A DNA stretch of 64,000 nt from Pedobacter arcticus A12 (GTDB taxonomy: Bacteria; Bacteroidota; Bacteroidia; Sphingobacteriales; Sphingobacteriaceae), in assembly GCF_000302595.1 (NCBI RefSeq), contig NZ_JH947127.1, forward strand, positions 787,501-851,500, given 5' to 3'. The position numbers and the translations under genes are program-made. Below the pieces are notes generated by a model. It had not been told where the DNA came from. It was given only the letters and a program-made list of their open reading frames with translations, and made no database searches. Shown here in pieces: positions 8,359 to 17,046 of the stretch (position 1 is its first letter; each line of letters opens with the position of its first letter).

Positions 8359-8551
8359 ATTCAATTTTGAAGGATTGAGTGAGTGAAGGAAGGAATGGGA
8401 TTTGCGGGGTGGCATAATTAATTTTGAAGGATAGAATGAGTGAAGGATAGAGTAATTCCATTTTGAATGATTGAATGATTGAAGGAACGAATGCTTTTTG
8501 AATCGCACAGACTTATTCTCATTGAAAGCAAATAAATATAAAAATCAACAG
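8359..8551. repeat. Low-complexity GA-rich repeats
   Basis: Three degenerate copies of a unit beginning TTTTGAAGGAT and continuing in GAATGA/GAGTGA heptamer-like steps occur at about 8363-8398, 8421-8460 and 8461-8490. The same kind of sequence recurs, in the other orientation, just before murB (about 20983-21018). No gene is visible. Confidence 0.55.
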
Positions 8552-8590
8552 CAAACAAGGGTTTAGAAAATTTTTCTAAACCCTTGTTTG
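8552..8590 (+). terminator. 39-bp perfect palindrome, probable terminator
   Basis: Arms CAAACAAGGGTTTAGAAAA (8552-8570) and TTTTCTAAACCCTTGTTTG (8572-8590) are perfectly complementary around a single T. As RNA it would fold into a 17-19 bp hairpin, with a T-rich 3' arm and TTTATAT following. It may end lpdA transcription, although it lies nearly 200 bp after that stop. Its length and perfection are unusual. Confidence 0.55.
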
Positions 8591-8641
8591 TTTATATAAA
8601 GAATTCCAGAGTTCCCAACACACTCAGCAAAAGCACTAACT

Positions 8642-8805
8642 TGAGTAAAGCTTAAATTCGCCCTTGTCGGTTGCGGAGGCGATGAAAAAACTTAAAGCAC
8701 TCCCTTTGTAGCAAGCGGCGCAGGCGAGAGTTTTTTTGGTTACTTTTTTTGCGGAAAAAAAAGTGACTGCCATTTGCCCGGCATGAGGGCAGGCAAGCCT
8801 GTGCG
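8642..8805 (+). repeat. 164-bp dispersed repeat, copy A
   Basis: This stretch reappears in reverse complement at 26945-27107. Shared blocks include ATTCGCCCTTG, CGGTTGC, CCTTTGTAGCAA, CGGCGCAGGCGAGAG and GCCCGGCATGAGGGCAG. The middle holds a long hairpin at 8739-8767 (GTTACTTTTTTT, GCGG loop, then A-rich GTGAC arm). A 76-codon minus-strand frame at 8636-8866 lies over it and is a by-product of the repeat. Confidence 0.85.
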
Positions 8806-8901
8806 TACACACCAAATCACCAGTTTGAAAATCACTTTTTATATCCAACCAAAATTTAAAAATCACTCAACACTTTCTAATCACAAAAACCAAAATTTTA
8901 C

Positions 8902-10089
8902 TTAAATCACCCCAAGTTCTTTTCCCACTTTGGTAAATGCAGCGATGGCTTTATCTAAATGATACTTTTCATGCGCTGCGGAAATCTGCACTCGGATACG
9001 AGCTTTGCCTTGTGGCACTACCGGATAATAAAACCCGATTACGTAAATCCCCTCTTCTAGCATTCCTGCTGCAAACTTTTGAGCTAAAACCGCATCGTAC
9101 AACATCACCGGCACAATAGGATGAACCCCTGACTTGATATCGAAGCCGGCTTTTGTTATGGCTTCCCTAAAATATTTGGTATTGCTCATTAATTTATTCC
9201 GCAGTTCCTGATTGTCTGAAAGCATATCCAAAACTGCAATAGAAGCACCAGTAATTGCAGGTGCCAAAGTATTGGAGAACAAATACGGTCTGGAGCGTTG
9301 ACGTAAAATTTCAATCACTTCCTTAGGTCCCGAAGTAAAACCACCGGATGCGCCACCTAGTGCTTTTCCTAAAGTTCCGGTAATGATATCTACTCGACCA
9401 ATTACATCGTGATGCTCGTGTGTTCCTCTTCCGGTTTTACCCATAAACCCCGAACTATGGCATTCATCAATCATGATTAACGCTTTATACTGATCTGCTA
9501 AATCACATATTTTATCCAATTGTGCAATGGTTCCGTCCATAGAAAAAACACCATCGGTTACAATAATCCGATTTCTTAGATGCTGGGTTTGTTTGAGTTG
9601 ATGCTCCAAATCCTCCATATCGTCATGCTTATAACGGAACCTTTGCGCTTTACACAATCGCACTCCATCTATAATGGAAGCATGATTTAACTCGTCGGAT
9701 ATGATTGCATCCTCTTCGTTAAACAGCGGTTCAAAAACGCCACCATTTGCATCAAAAGCTGCAGCGTATAAGATGGTGTCTTCTGTACCCAAAAACTCCG
9801 AAAGCTTTCTCTCTAAAGCTTTATGAATATCCTGCGTTCCACAAATAAACCGGACCGACGACAAGCCAAAACCGTGACTATCAATTGCCGCTTTTGCAGC
9901 TTCTAAAACCTTTGGGTGCGAGGATAAACCGAGGTAATTGTTAGCGCAAAAGTTGATTACCTTTTGACCGTTGCTTACCGTAATATCCGCTCCTTGCGGA
10001 CTCAATAAAACACGTTCGCTTTTATACAAACCAGCTTCTTTAATTTTGGACAACTCTAGCGTTAATAAAGATTTTAATGTCTCGTACAT
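8902..10089 (-). CDS. kbl: Glycine C-acetyltransferase (2-amino-3-ketobutyrate CoA ligase)
   Basis: A 395-residue PLP-dependent alpha-oxoamine synthase that converts 2-amino-3-ketobutyrate plus CoA to glycine and acetyl-CoA. Conserved points: [14 protein letters not shown] (about 46-59), [14 protein letters not shown] (about 73-86), [16 protein letters not shown] (about 207-222), and the PLP lysine in [14 protein letters not shown] (about 237-250). The length matches E. coli Kbl (398). It lies 20 bp downstream of the threonine dehydrogenase gene, which makes its substrate, so the pair is the threonine-to-glycine pathway. The Lrp-type gene divergent from tdh is a likely regulator. Confidence 0.95.
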   Translation of the reverse strand: MYETLKSLLTLELSKIKEAGLYKSERVLLSPQGADITVSNGQKVINFCANNYLGLSSHPKVLEAAKAAIDSHGFGLSSVRFICGTQDIHKALERKLSEFLGTEDTILYAAAFDANGGVFEPLFNEEDAIISDELNHASIIDGVRLCKAQRFRYKHDDMEDLEHQLKQTQHLRNRIIVTDGVFSMDGTIAQLDKICDLADQYKALIMIDECHSSGFMGKTGRGTHEHHDVIGRVDIITGTLGKALGGASGGFTSGPKEVIEILRQRSRPYLFSNTLAPAITGASIAVLDMLSDNQELRNKLMSNTKYFREAITKAGFDIKSGVHPIVPVMLYDAVLAQKFAAGMLEEGIYVIGFYYPVVPQGKARIRVQISAAHEKYHLDKAIAAFTKVGKELGVI

Positions 10090-10109
10090 GATGTATAGAT
10101 TTAATTATT

Positions 10110-11075
10110 TTAATTTTTTTGTACTTCTGTCTCGGAAATATTATGCAAATTATGAAGCATATCTTTTACCATTGTTTGCAGATTATATTCTGGAGACCAG
10201 CCCCAATCTGCTTTTGCATAACTATCGTCGATACTTTGAGGCCAAGCTCCGGCAATCTCTTGTCGGAAATCTGGCGTGTAACATATCTTGAATTCTGGGA
10301 TATGTTGCTGTATTGCTTTCGCGATTTGTGCTGGTGAAAAACTCATACCCGAAAGATTATAAGCTGTACGAATCGTGATTTTTTCTTTAGTCACCTGCAT
10401 TAATTTTAATGTAGCATTTATAGCATCTGGCATATACATCATGGGCAAAGTTGCATCTGCTTCAAGATAACAATTATAAAATGCTTCTTTTATTGCAGCA
10501 TGAAAAATATCAATTGCATAATCTGTAGTTCCGCCACCTGGTTTCGCTTTATAACTTATTAAACCCGGATAACGCACACTGCGAACATCCAAACCATATT
10601 TTTTATGGTAATAATTGCACCAATATTCTCCGGCACATTTACTAATTCCGTAAACGGTTTCGGGTTCTGTTACGGTAAATTGCGGGCAATTTATTTTTGG
10701 AGAAAGCGGACCAAAAACCCCAATACTGCTTGGCCAAAACACTTTTTCAACTTTTTGCTCAACTGCGATATCTAAAGTATTAAGCAAACCTTGCATGTTA
10801 ACATTCCAAGCTAACTGCGGATTTTTTTCGCCAGTTGCGGATAGAATTGCAGCAAGCATATAAATTTGGGTTATGCCTTCGGATTTTACAAGTGCTGAAA
10901 ATGCAGCTTTATCCAAAACGTCTAAAACCCGAAATCCCGTGTCTTCGTCTGCCTGACTGTCTACTCGGTCGGTTGCGATAACGTTTTCTACGCCATGCAA
11001 TTTTTTTAGCGCCATGGTAAGTTCTCGACCTATCTGCCCCAACGCTCCTATTACTAAAATTCTTTCGTTTTTCAT
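10110..11075 (-). CDS. tdh: L-threonine 3-dehydrogenase, SDR/epimerase-like type
   Basis: A 321-residue extended short-chain dehydrogenase: the Rossmann motif GALGQIGREL lies at residues 9-18, NMQGLLNTL and WPSSIGVFGP in the middle, and the catalytic Tyr-Lys in VYGISKCAGEYW (about 141-152). This is the GalE-like threonine dehydrogenase found in Bacteroidota and other taxa, distinct from the zinc MDR-type of E. coli. It oxidises L-threonine to 2-amino-3-ketobutyrate with NAD+, passing it to Kbl encoded next. The assignment to threonine rests on family resemblance and on the kbl neighbour. Confidence 0.92.
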   Translation of the reverse strand: MKNERILVIGALGQIGRELTMALKKLHGVENVIATDRVDSQADEDTGFRVLDVLDKAAFSALVKSEGITQIYMLAAILSATGEKNPQLAWNVNMQGLLNTLDIAVEQKVEKVFWPSSIGVFGPLSPKINCPQFTVTEPETVYGISKCAGEYWCNYYHKKYGLDVRSVRYPGLISYKAKPGGGTTDYAIDIFHAAIKEAFYNCYLEADATLPMMYMPDAINATLKLMQVTKEKITIRTAYNLSGMSFSPAQIAKAIQQHIPEFKICYTPDFRQEIAGAWPQSIDDSYAKADWGWSPEYNLQTMVKDMLHNLHNISETEVQKN

Positions 11076-11236
11076 CTTCGTTCGATTGTATTTGACAGCA
11101 ATCTTTACACAAACATATAATGTTCCAAAATTAAAATCTACACTATATATTATAAATAGATTATTATTCTATTATTAATATTAATATTAGATTATTTATC
11201 TATAATTTAGTTTTGAATTATTTAATTTCAGAAAAT
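11076..11236. promoter_or_regulatory. AT-rich divergent control region of tdh-kbl and the Lrp gene
   Basis: This spacer is very AT-rich, with interrupted palindromes such as AATATTAATATT near 11176-11187, as expected for Lrp-type binding. TAGTTTTG (11208-11215) fits the -7 box for the Lrp gene, giving a leader of only about 15-20 bases, but I see no good -33 partner. Control of tdh-kbl by the divergent regulator is inference. Confidence 0.45.
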
Positions 11237-11713
11237 ATGGCTCTACTAGACAACACCGATTTAAAAATCCTCAATCTTTTACAAATGAATGCTCGCTTAA
11301 CTATTAAGCAGTTAGCATCCGAATTGCAAAAATCCCATACACCCGTATTTGAAAGAGTAAAAAAGCTGGAAGAAAGAGGATACATCAAGCGATACGTTGC
11401 CATACTCGATGCCAAATTGATTAACCGCCAACTTAAAGCATTCACACATGTGCAGCTTAAAGAGCATTCGCAAAAAATATTGAGTGAATTTGAAAAAGAG
11501 GTGGTGAAATTTCATGAAGTGATGGAATGCTACCACATGACCGGGGCCTTCGATTTTATTTTAAAAATAGCCGTGAAAGATATGGAAGCGTATCACGAAT
11601 TTCTGATGCAGAAACTTTCGAAACTGCCAGATATTGGTACGCTACAAAGCTTTTTTGTAATGTCGGAAGCTAAGCATGAAACAGCGTATCTTTTGGAATA
11701 TAACGAGAAGTGA
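11237..11713 (+). CDS. Lrp/AsnC family transcriptional regulator
   Basis: The 158-residue protein starts at ATG 11237; an upstream TTG at 11213 would add only eight unlikely residues and would overlap the -7 box. It has an N-terminal helix-turn-helix (LDNTDLKILNLLQMNARLTI, then LASELQKSHTPVFERVKKLEERGYI) and a C-terminal RAM/AsnC ligand-binding domain (residues about 65-150) with GAFDFILKIAVKDMEAY. Such regulators sense amino acids and often control an adjacent divergent operon. Here that is threonine degradation, so threonine, glycine or leucine are plausible effectors (inference). Confidence 0.92.
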   Translation: MALLDNTDLKILNLLQMNARLTIKQLASELQKSHTPVFERVKKLEERGYIKRYVAILDAKLINRQLKAFTHVQLKEHSQKILSEFEKEVVKFHEVMECYHMTGAFDFILKIAVKDMEAYHEFLMQKLSKLPDIGTLQSFFVMSEAKHETAYLLEYNEK

Positions 11714-11843
11714 ATTTATTTTAACCCAAAGTTTCAGATTTTTCTGGAGCTTTTTTATTCTACAGCATCTAATACTTAATTTTATATATTATATTCATAA
11801 AACTCTTTAAAACAATATTTTACATAAATATTGTTTGAATTGT

Positions 11844-12311
11844 ATGGCAAATACTTATACCCAATTATACGTCCATTTTGTTTTTGCGGTAAAATTCAGG
11901 AAAGCACAACTTTCTGTGAGCTGGGACGAACGGATGCGGTTGTATATTACCGCAATTGTGCAAAACAATGGTCATAAAATGTTGGCAATAAACAACGTGG
12001 ATGATCATATCCATATTTTTATCGGACTAAATCCCAAACAGTCTATTTCGCAGCTGATGCAGTTGGTAAAAGGAGATTCCTCTGAATGGATAAACAAGCA
12101 AAACTTGTGCATCGACAAGTTTCAATGGCAAGAAGGTTACGGCGCATTTAGCTATGCAAAATCACAAATTGATAATGTTGTAAAGTATATTGCCAAACAG
12201 CAGAAACATCATCAAAAAGAAAGCTTTAAGGAAGAATATATAAAAATACTAGATGCTTTTGATGTGGATTATGATGAACGTTATATTTTTAATGATCTGG
12301 CCGACGAATAA
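11844..12311 (+). CDS. IS200-like Y1 transposase (RAYT-type)
   Basis: A 155-residue HUH-fold single-strand transposase. ATG 11844 is preferred; a TTG nine bases upstream adds only three residues. It shows AVKFRK near residue 18, the HUH motif in DDHIHIFIG (about 55-63), and a C-terminal helix with the likely nucleophile Tyr in QIDNVVKYIAKQQ (about 110-122). The frame is intact. There is no tnpB partner and no obvious IS200 end hairpin pair; instead several REP-like palindromes lie just downstream, which fits a domesticated REP-associated tyrosine transposase (RAYT) rather than a full insertion sequence. That classification is inference. Confidence 0.85.
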   Translation: MANTYTQLYVHFVFAVKFRKAQLSVSWDERMRLYITAIVQNNGHKMLAINNVDDHIHIFIGLNPKQSISQLMQLVKGDSSEWINKQNLCIDKFQWQEGYGAFSYAKSQIDNVVKYIAKQQKHHQKESFKEEYIKILDAFDVDYDERYIFNDLADE

Positions 12312-12338
12312 TGGGGGCAAGGGTGAATGGTGAATGGG

Positions 12339-12662
12339 TAGCCCCTACGGGGCAAACAAAACGCCTACCTTTTTGCATGGCTACAAAGCGATAGCACCTA
12401 CGGCGCAAACAGTGCCCCCCCTCTGGAACGACAACCCCTCCTCTAAGCGGTGCTTTTCAAATTTACATATAAAGAAGGCGGTAGCACCTAAGGCGCAAAC
12501 AAGAAGCGCAACGCCCTCGCAGAGATACAAACCGATTGCTCTTAGCGCTCCTTTCCAAATTGGTAATCTTGCATCATCCCTAGCCTAAACCATCCAAAAA
12601 TCTCGCGTAGCGAGAACCGCTTTGTTGAAAATAAACATTTTCAGGTTTGCCCCAGCGGGGCT
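12339..12662. repeat. REP-like palindrome cluster beside the transposase
   Basis: Copies of TAGCnCCTAnGGnGCAAAC occur at 12339-12357, 12392-12410 and 12482-12500, and an inverted variant (GTTTGCCCCAGCGGGGCT) at 12645-12662. Each core can form a small hairpin. Another hairpin, TCTCGCGTAGCGAGA, sits at 12601-12615. An 84-codon frame through this region (12334-12588) consists of repeat sequence and is not a gene. Confidence 0.75.
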
Positions 12663-12703
12663 CCCCTTTTCCATCAGGTTTGCCAAATCTCAAGTAACAA
12701 AAA

Positions 12704-12730
12704 AGGCTGCCTTTTCACAGACAGCCTAAT
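12704..12730 (-). terminator. Terminator of the efflux operon
   Basis: On the minus strand AGGCTGTCT (from 12727) pairs with AGGCAGCCT (to 12704) and is followed by a T-run (12700-12703 region). It lies 25 bp after the RND gene stop. Confidence 0.75.
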
Positions 12731-12751
12731 ATTTAAGGTTAATTATATTTA

Positions 12752-15700
12752 TTAATGTTGCTTATCTAAATCGTATTCCAATACATCAACGTGGGTGTAT
12801 GGTTCTGCAATATATTCTTCAATTGTTTTACCCTTTTTGTTCATTCCTAGTTTATCCAATATGATATCAAAAACCAAATAAACAACTGGAACAACAATTA
12901 AGGTCAAGAACAATGAACTTATTAAACCACCAACAATAACCCAAGCCAAACCGTTTTTCCACTCGGCGCCTGCACCACTTGCCAAAGCAATGGGAAGCAT
13001 ACCAAATATCATGGCTATGGTCGTCATTAAAATTGGACGTAAACGAGCGTGGTTAGCTAAAATCAACGCTTCTACTGTTGATTTTCCTTCTTTCCTCATC
13101 TGGTTGGTAAAATCGACCAAGATAATCGCATTCTTCGCAACCAATCCCATCAGCATAATGAAACCTAAAATAGTAAAGATACCGATAGAGTTATTTGTTA
13201 AGGCCAATGCTAAGAACGCACCAATCAACGCCAGTGGCAATGAGAACATCACTACAAAAGGATAAACAAAACTATCATAAAGCGTTACCATAATTAAGTA
13301 AACCAAGATAATTGAAGCCAGCAAAGCGATACCTAAAGTACCAAAACCTTCTGACTGGTTTTCTTGATCACCACCCCATGTGTAACTCACCCCAACTGGG
13401 GCTTTAAGTTGACCATTGGCTTGTAGCTCCTCTAATTTCGCTTGAAACTCTGCAACAATTGTTCCTGTTGGTCTACCGATAGATTGCGCTTTAACAGATA
13501 CCGAAGTAGACTTGTTTAAACGCTCTAACTGACTTGGACCAGAACCTTCTGTAATATTGGCAAATTGAGACAACTTAATTTGGCTACCGGCACTATTTAC
13601 GAAGATGAGGTTACGAACATCGTCAATATCTTTTCTGTTAAAATCCTGATACTGGATATTGATATCATACTCATATTCGCCTTTTCTATATTTACCATCC
13701 GTGTTACCACTAAACGCAGTCTGCATGGTTCCACCAACTGTTTGTAAGTTCAAACCTAAAGCAGCCATTTTATCACGATCTACCTGAACGTTAATTTCTG
13801 GCGTTCCTTTTTCTACAGATAACTTAATTTCTGTAGCTCCTGGAATACTAGCGAGTACTTTCTGTGCACTTTCGGCATATTTCAAAGCACTATCCAAATC
13901 AGAACCCATTACAATTAACTGAATAGGTGCATTTTCTGCAGTCCCCAAAATACTAATAGGCACAGTTTTAACTTTTGCGCCCACCAATTGCTTAGCTAAC
14001 TCGCGACTGACTTTTGTTGCATAAATATCTGAACTTTCACGCTGGTCACGATCTACCAATTTTACGTTAATCTCAGATTTATATGCGGTTGCTTGGGTAC
14101 CTCCAAAATCGCCACTTGATTGTCCAACTGTGGTAATTAATTGAGTAATTTCTTTTTGACCACTTAAAAAAGCCTCTGCTCTTTGGGTATATGAATTCGT
14201 TTTTTCTAACGAAGCATCTTTCGGTAACTCAATCTGTACCAAAAACTCTCCCTTGTCAGATTTTGGAAAAAATTCTGAACCGATAAAGCCCGCTGCCGCT
14301 AACCACATGGCTGCCACAAAAAGCACAACAACGCCAAATATGGTACGTCTTTTATGGTTTAAACACCAAGTTAAAATAGCAGTAACCCAAATGGTGAATT
14401 TCTTCAATTGCTTTTCAAACCATAAGATAAACCGACCGAAGGCATTTTTTCCTTCAATGTGCTCTAACTTTCCGTAACGAGAAAACAATAATGGCACAAT
14501 GGTGAAAGAAGTCAGTAAAGATAAAAGCGTTGCAATAATTACAACCACACAAAACTGACGTAAAATATTAGACACCAAACCTGTACTTACTGCAATCGGG
14601 AAAAATACAACAACGATAACTAAAGTAATGGAAACAACGGTAAATCCGATTTCTCTTGTAGCATCTGATGCTGCTCTAACCTTATTTTTACCCATTTCCA
14701 TGTGGCGTTGGATGTTTTCCAATACCACAATGGCATCATCCACCAGAATACCCACAACCAGCGATAGCCCCAGTAAAGACATTAAGTTTAGAGTATAACC
14801 CAGGAGGCTGATACCAATAAAAGTTGCCACCAATGATGCCGGAATAGAGACCATTACAATTAACGCATTACGGAAACTGTGCAAAAAGAACAGCATCACA
14901 AATGCAACTAATATTACTGCAAGAATTAAATCGTGAATAACGGCATCGGCAGATTGTAATGTAAAAATTGAGCTATCGTTTACTATTTTAATATCAAGTT
15001 TATCGCTCTTATACTCTTGTTGTAACTTTTCGATAGTTGCGTGAACACCTTCACTCACCTCAACGGCATTGGCATCACTTTGCTTGATAATTTGAATAGC
15101 GATTGCACCTTTTCTATCAATACGAGCTAATTTCTCAGTTTCTTTTTGCGAATCCTGAACATCGGCAACATCGCCTAAACGAATTTGTGCGCCGGTTTTA
15201 GCATCAGTAAATACCAGATTACGTAATTCATCTAAACTTTGGTATTTACCCGATAAACGGATTAATACATCAGAGTTTTTTGTTTTAACACTTCCGGTAG
15301 GAAAATCTAAGTTAGAACTCAAAATCATCTGCTGTACTTGTAGCACAGAAAGATTATATCCTTGTAATTTATTGGCATCAAGTGCTACTTGGATCTCACG
15401 CTCAGAACCACCAATTAAGTTCACCTGTGCAATACCAGAAACGCGAGAAATTACCGGTGCAATACGTTTATCGATTAAATCGTAAAACGTAATATCATCC
15501 ATATTTGCCGATGCTGACATCGTAATTACCGGTAAATCATCTAAAGAGAATTTACTTAAAGACGGCTGTTTTACATCATCGGGCAAATCTGCAAGTATAG
15601 CGTTTACCTTTCGTTGAGCATCATTCAAGGAATTATCAATATTCGCCTTTTCTGTTAAGGTAATGGTTACTACTGATAAACTTTCGTACGATACGGCATT

Positions 15701-15940
15701 TACTTTTTTAATATTTTCCATAGAGGATACCGCATCCTCAATTTTTTTGGTAACGGTGTTTTCTACCTCGTTTGGTGATGCACCAGGGTAAATGGTAGAA
15801 ATAGATACTACGTTGTTAGAGAACTTTGGCAGTAATTCGTAACCTAACGAAAAGTAACTTAATAGCCCCAATAAAGTAAGTGCGGTAAAAACCACAATTA
15901 CCAACGAAGGCCGTTTGATTGATATATCTGTTATTAACAT
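12752..15940 (-). CDS. RND multidrug efflux permease (AcrB/MexB-like)
   Basis: A 1062-residue inner-membrane proton antiporter of the HAE-type RND family. The first transmembrane helix (residues about 10-30) is followed by FIYPGASPNEVE-like periplasmic porter sequence. The TM4 proton-relay aspartates are in GLSLVVGILVDDAIVVLEN (about 395-413), the motif-A-like lysine in MGLVAKNAIILVDF (about 930-943), and the second periplasmic loop is present. Full length, with no breaks. It forms a tripartite pump with the adaptor gene 34 bp upstream and the TolC-like gene beyond it. Substrates are likely drugs, detergents or other toxic amphiphiles; a metal pump (CusA-type) is less likely because no metal-binding Met cluster is seen. 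Confidence 0.95.
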   Translation of the reverse strand: MLITDISIKRPSLVIVVFTALTLLGLLSYFSLGYELLPKFSNNVVSISTIYPGASPNEVENTVTKKIEDAVSSMENIKKVNAVSYESLSVVTITLTEKANIDNSLNDAQRKVNAILADLPDDVKQPSLSKFSLDDLPVITMSASANMDDITFYDLIDKRIAPVISRVSGIAQVNLIGGSEREIQVALDANKLQGYNLSVLQVQQMILSSNLDFPTGSVKTKNSDVLIRLSGKYQSLDELRNLVFTDAKTGAQIRLGDVADVQDSQKETEKLARIDRKGAIAIQIIKQSDANAVEVSEGVHATIEKLQQEYKSDKLDIKIVNDSSIFTLQSADAVIHDLILAVILVAFVMLFFLHSFRNALIVMVSIPASLVATFIGISLLGYTLNLMSLLGLSLVVGILVDDAIVVLENIQRHMEMGKNKVRAASDATREIGFTVVSITLVIVVVFFPIAVSTGLVSNILRQFCVVVIIATLLSLLTSFTIVPLLFSRYGKLEHIEGKNAFGRFILWFEKQLKKFTIWVTAILTWCLNHKRRTIFGVVVLFVAAMWLAAAGFIGSEFFPKSDKGEFLVQIELPKDASLEKTNSYTQRAEAFLSGQKEITQLITTVGQSSGDFGGTQATAYKSEINVKLVDRDQRESSDIYATKVSRELAKQLVGAKVKTVPISILGTAENAPIQLIVMGSDLDSALKYAESAQKVLASIPGATEIKLSVEKGTPEINVQVDRDKMAALGLNLQTVGGTMQTAFSGNTDGKYRKGEYEYDINIQYQDFNRKDIDDVRNLIFVNSAGSQIKLSQFANITEGSGPSQLERLNKSTSVSVKAQSIGRPTGTIVAEFQAKLEELQANGQLKAPVGVSYTWGGDQENQSEGFGTLGIALLASIILVYLIMVTLYDSFVYPFVVMFSLPLALIGAFLALALTNNSIGIFTILGFIMLMGLVAKNAIILVDFTNQMRKEGKSTVEALILANHARLRPILMTTIAMIFGMLPIALASGAGAEWKNGLAWVIVGGLISSLFLTLIVVPVVYLVFDIILDKLGMNKKGKTIEEYIAEPYTHVDVLEYDLDKQH

Positions 15941-15974
15941 TTTCTTTTTATTTATGGCAATTTAAAGCGCTTAC

Positions 15975-17042
15975 TTATTTAACAATACTAACTTTAGTAC
16001 CTTCTGCAAGGTTAATCTGCCCACTGGTTATTACGGTTTCACCTTCTTTTAAACCTTCTAAAATCTCAACGGTTTCTCCAAAAATACGTCCGCTAACTAC
16101 GTTGCGTGTTACAGCCGTACTATCTGCTGTGTTTAAAACAAAAACCTGGTTACTACTTACACTACCGATAAACGAAGTACGCGGAATAAGAATACTTGGT
16201 GCTTGCTTAGGGAAATTAAAAATTGCAGTTCCATACATACCTGCCTTCAAACTATTATTGAGGTTATTAGCAACTTCAATCTCCACCGGAAAACTTAAAC
16301 TTGCATCAGCTTTCGCTGCGATGAAAGTAACTTTTCCACTAAATTTATCATTCGGAAAAACAGATGATCTAATGTCGATTTTATCGCCAACGTTAAGGTT
16401 TGCAACCTGAGATTCGTTTACACTAACCTTAAGCTTAAGTTTTGACACATCAACCAATTCAAACAATTGCGTTCCTTGCGCCGTTACAAAAGCACCAACT
16501 TCAATGTATCTTTTGTTTACGATACCATTGATCGGCGATTTAATATTTGCATCGCTAACTCTTCTTTCTGAGGCTTGAAGACGTAGCTTAGCATTTTGCG
16601 TCGCCAATTTAGCCTGATCTAGCTGTTGTTGCGTTACACCACCTGTTTCAAAAGAACTTTGGTACCTAGCTTCGTCTCTGGCTGCATTTTGGTAAGTTGC
16701 TTGCGCAGTTTCTTTATCTGTGTTAATAATCTCAGCATCAATTCTCGCTAAAACTTGCCCTTTTGTTACTCTAGCGCCTTCATCAACATAAATCGCTTTC
16801 ACACGGCCAGCATTTTCTGATAGAAAATTAAGCTCTTGCTTAGGGATAAAATTTCCGTTCGCAGTAAAATCTAAATCAACAGTTTTCTTTTCTACATTAG
16901 CCACACGAACCGCAATAGCACCGCTACCTTCGGCAATAAAAGCTGTTTTCGATTCGTTGTTTTTCTTGTTATTTGTTAGTACCCAAGCAATAATTGCAAC
17001 TGAAGCAACTACAACAAGTATCGGTATTATTATTTTTTTCAT
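15975..17042 (-). CDS. RND periplasmic adaptor subunit (membrane fusion protein)
   Basis: A 355-residue HlyD/AcrA-type adaptor. It has an N-terminal membrane anchor or signal (residues 1-24, IIIPILVVVASVAIIAWVL), a barrel-sandwich/lipoyl half (KAIYVDEGARVTKGQVLARID, about 89-109), a coiled-coil hairpin (about 115-165), the second lipoyl half (IKSPINGIVNKRYIEVGAFV), a beta-barrel and a membrane-proximal domain ending EGTKVSIVK. No lipobox cysteine is visible, so it is anchored by the helix. It links the RND pump to the TolC-like channel, and the three genes are adjacent with short gaps. Confidence 0.94.
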   Translation of the reverse strand: MKKIIIPILVVVASVAIIAWVLTNNKKNNESKTAFIAEGSGAIAVRVANVEKKTVDLDFTANGNFIPKQELNFLSENAGRVKAIYVDEGARVTKGQVLARIDAEIINTDKETAQATYQNAARDEARYQSSFETGGVTQQQLDQAKLATQNAKLRLQASERRVSDANIKSPINGIVNKRYIEVGAFVTAQGTQLFELVDVSKLKLKVSVNESQVANLNVGDKIDIRSSVFPNDKFSGKVTFIAAKADASLSFPVEIEVANNLNNSLKAGMYGTAIFNFPKQAPSILIPRTSFIGSVSSNQVFVLNTADSTAVTRNVVSGRIFGETVEILEGLKEGETVITSGQINLAEGTKVSIVK

Positions 17043-17046
17043 GATC

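Noticed and set aside
8636-8866. 76-codon minus-strand frame with many Ala, Lys and Cys
   Set aside because: It coincides with the 164-bp dispersed repeat, whose second copy does not keep the same frame over its full length.
11844-12311. Complete IS200/IS605 insertion sequence
   Set aside because: No tnpB and no clear left and right end hairpins bounding the gene; the RAYT/REP reading fits better.
12334-12588. 84-codon frame after the transposase
   Set aside because: It is made of REP-like palindromes and low-complexity sequence.
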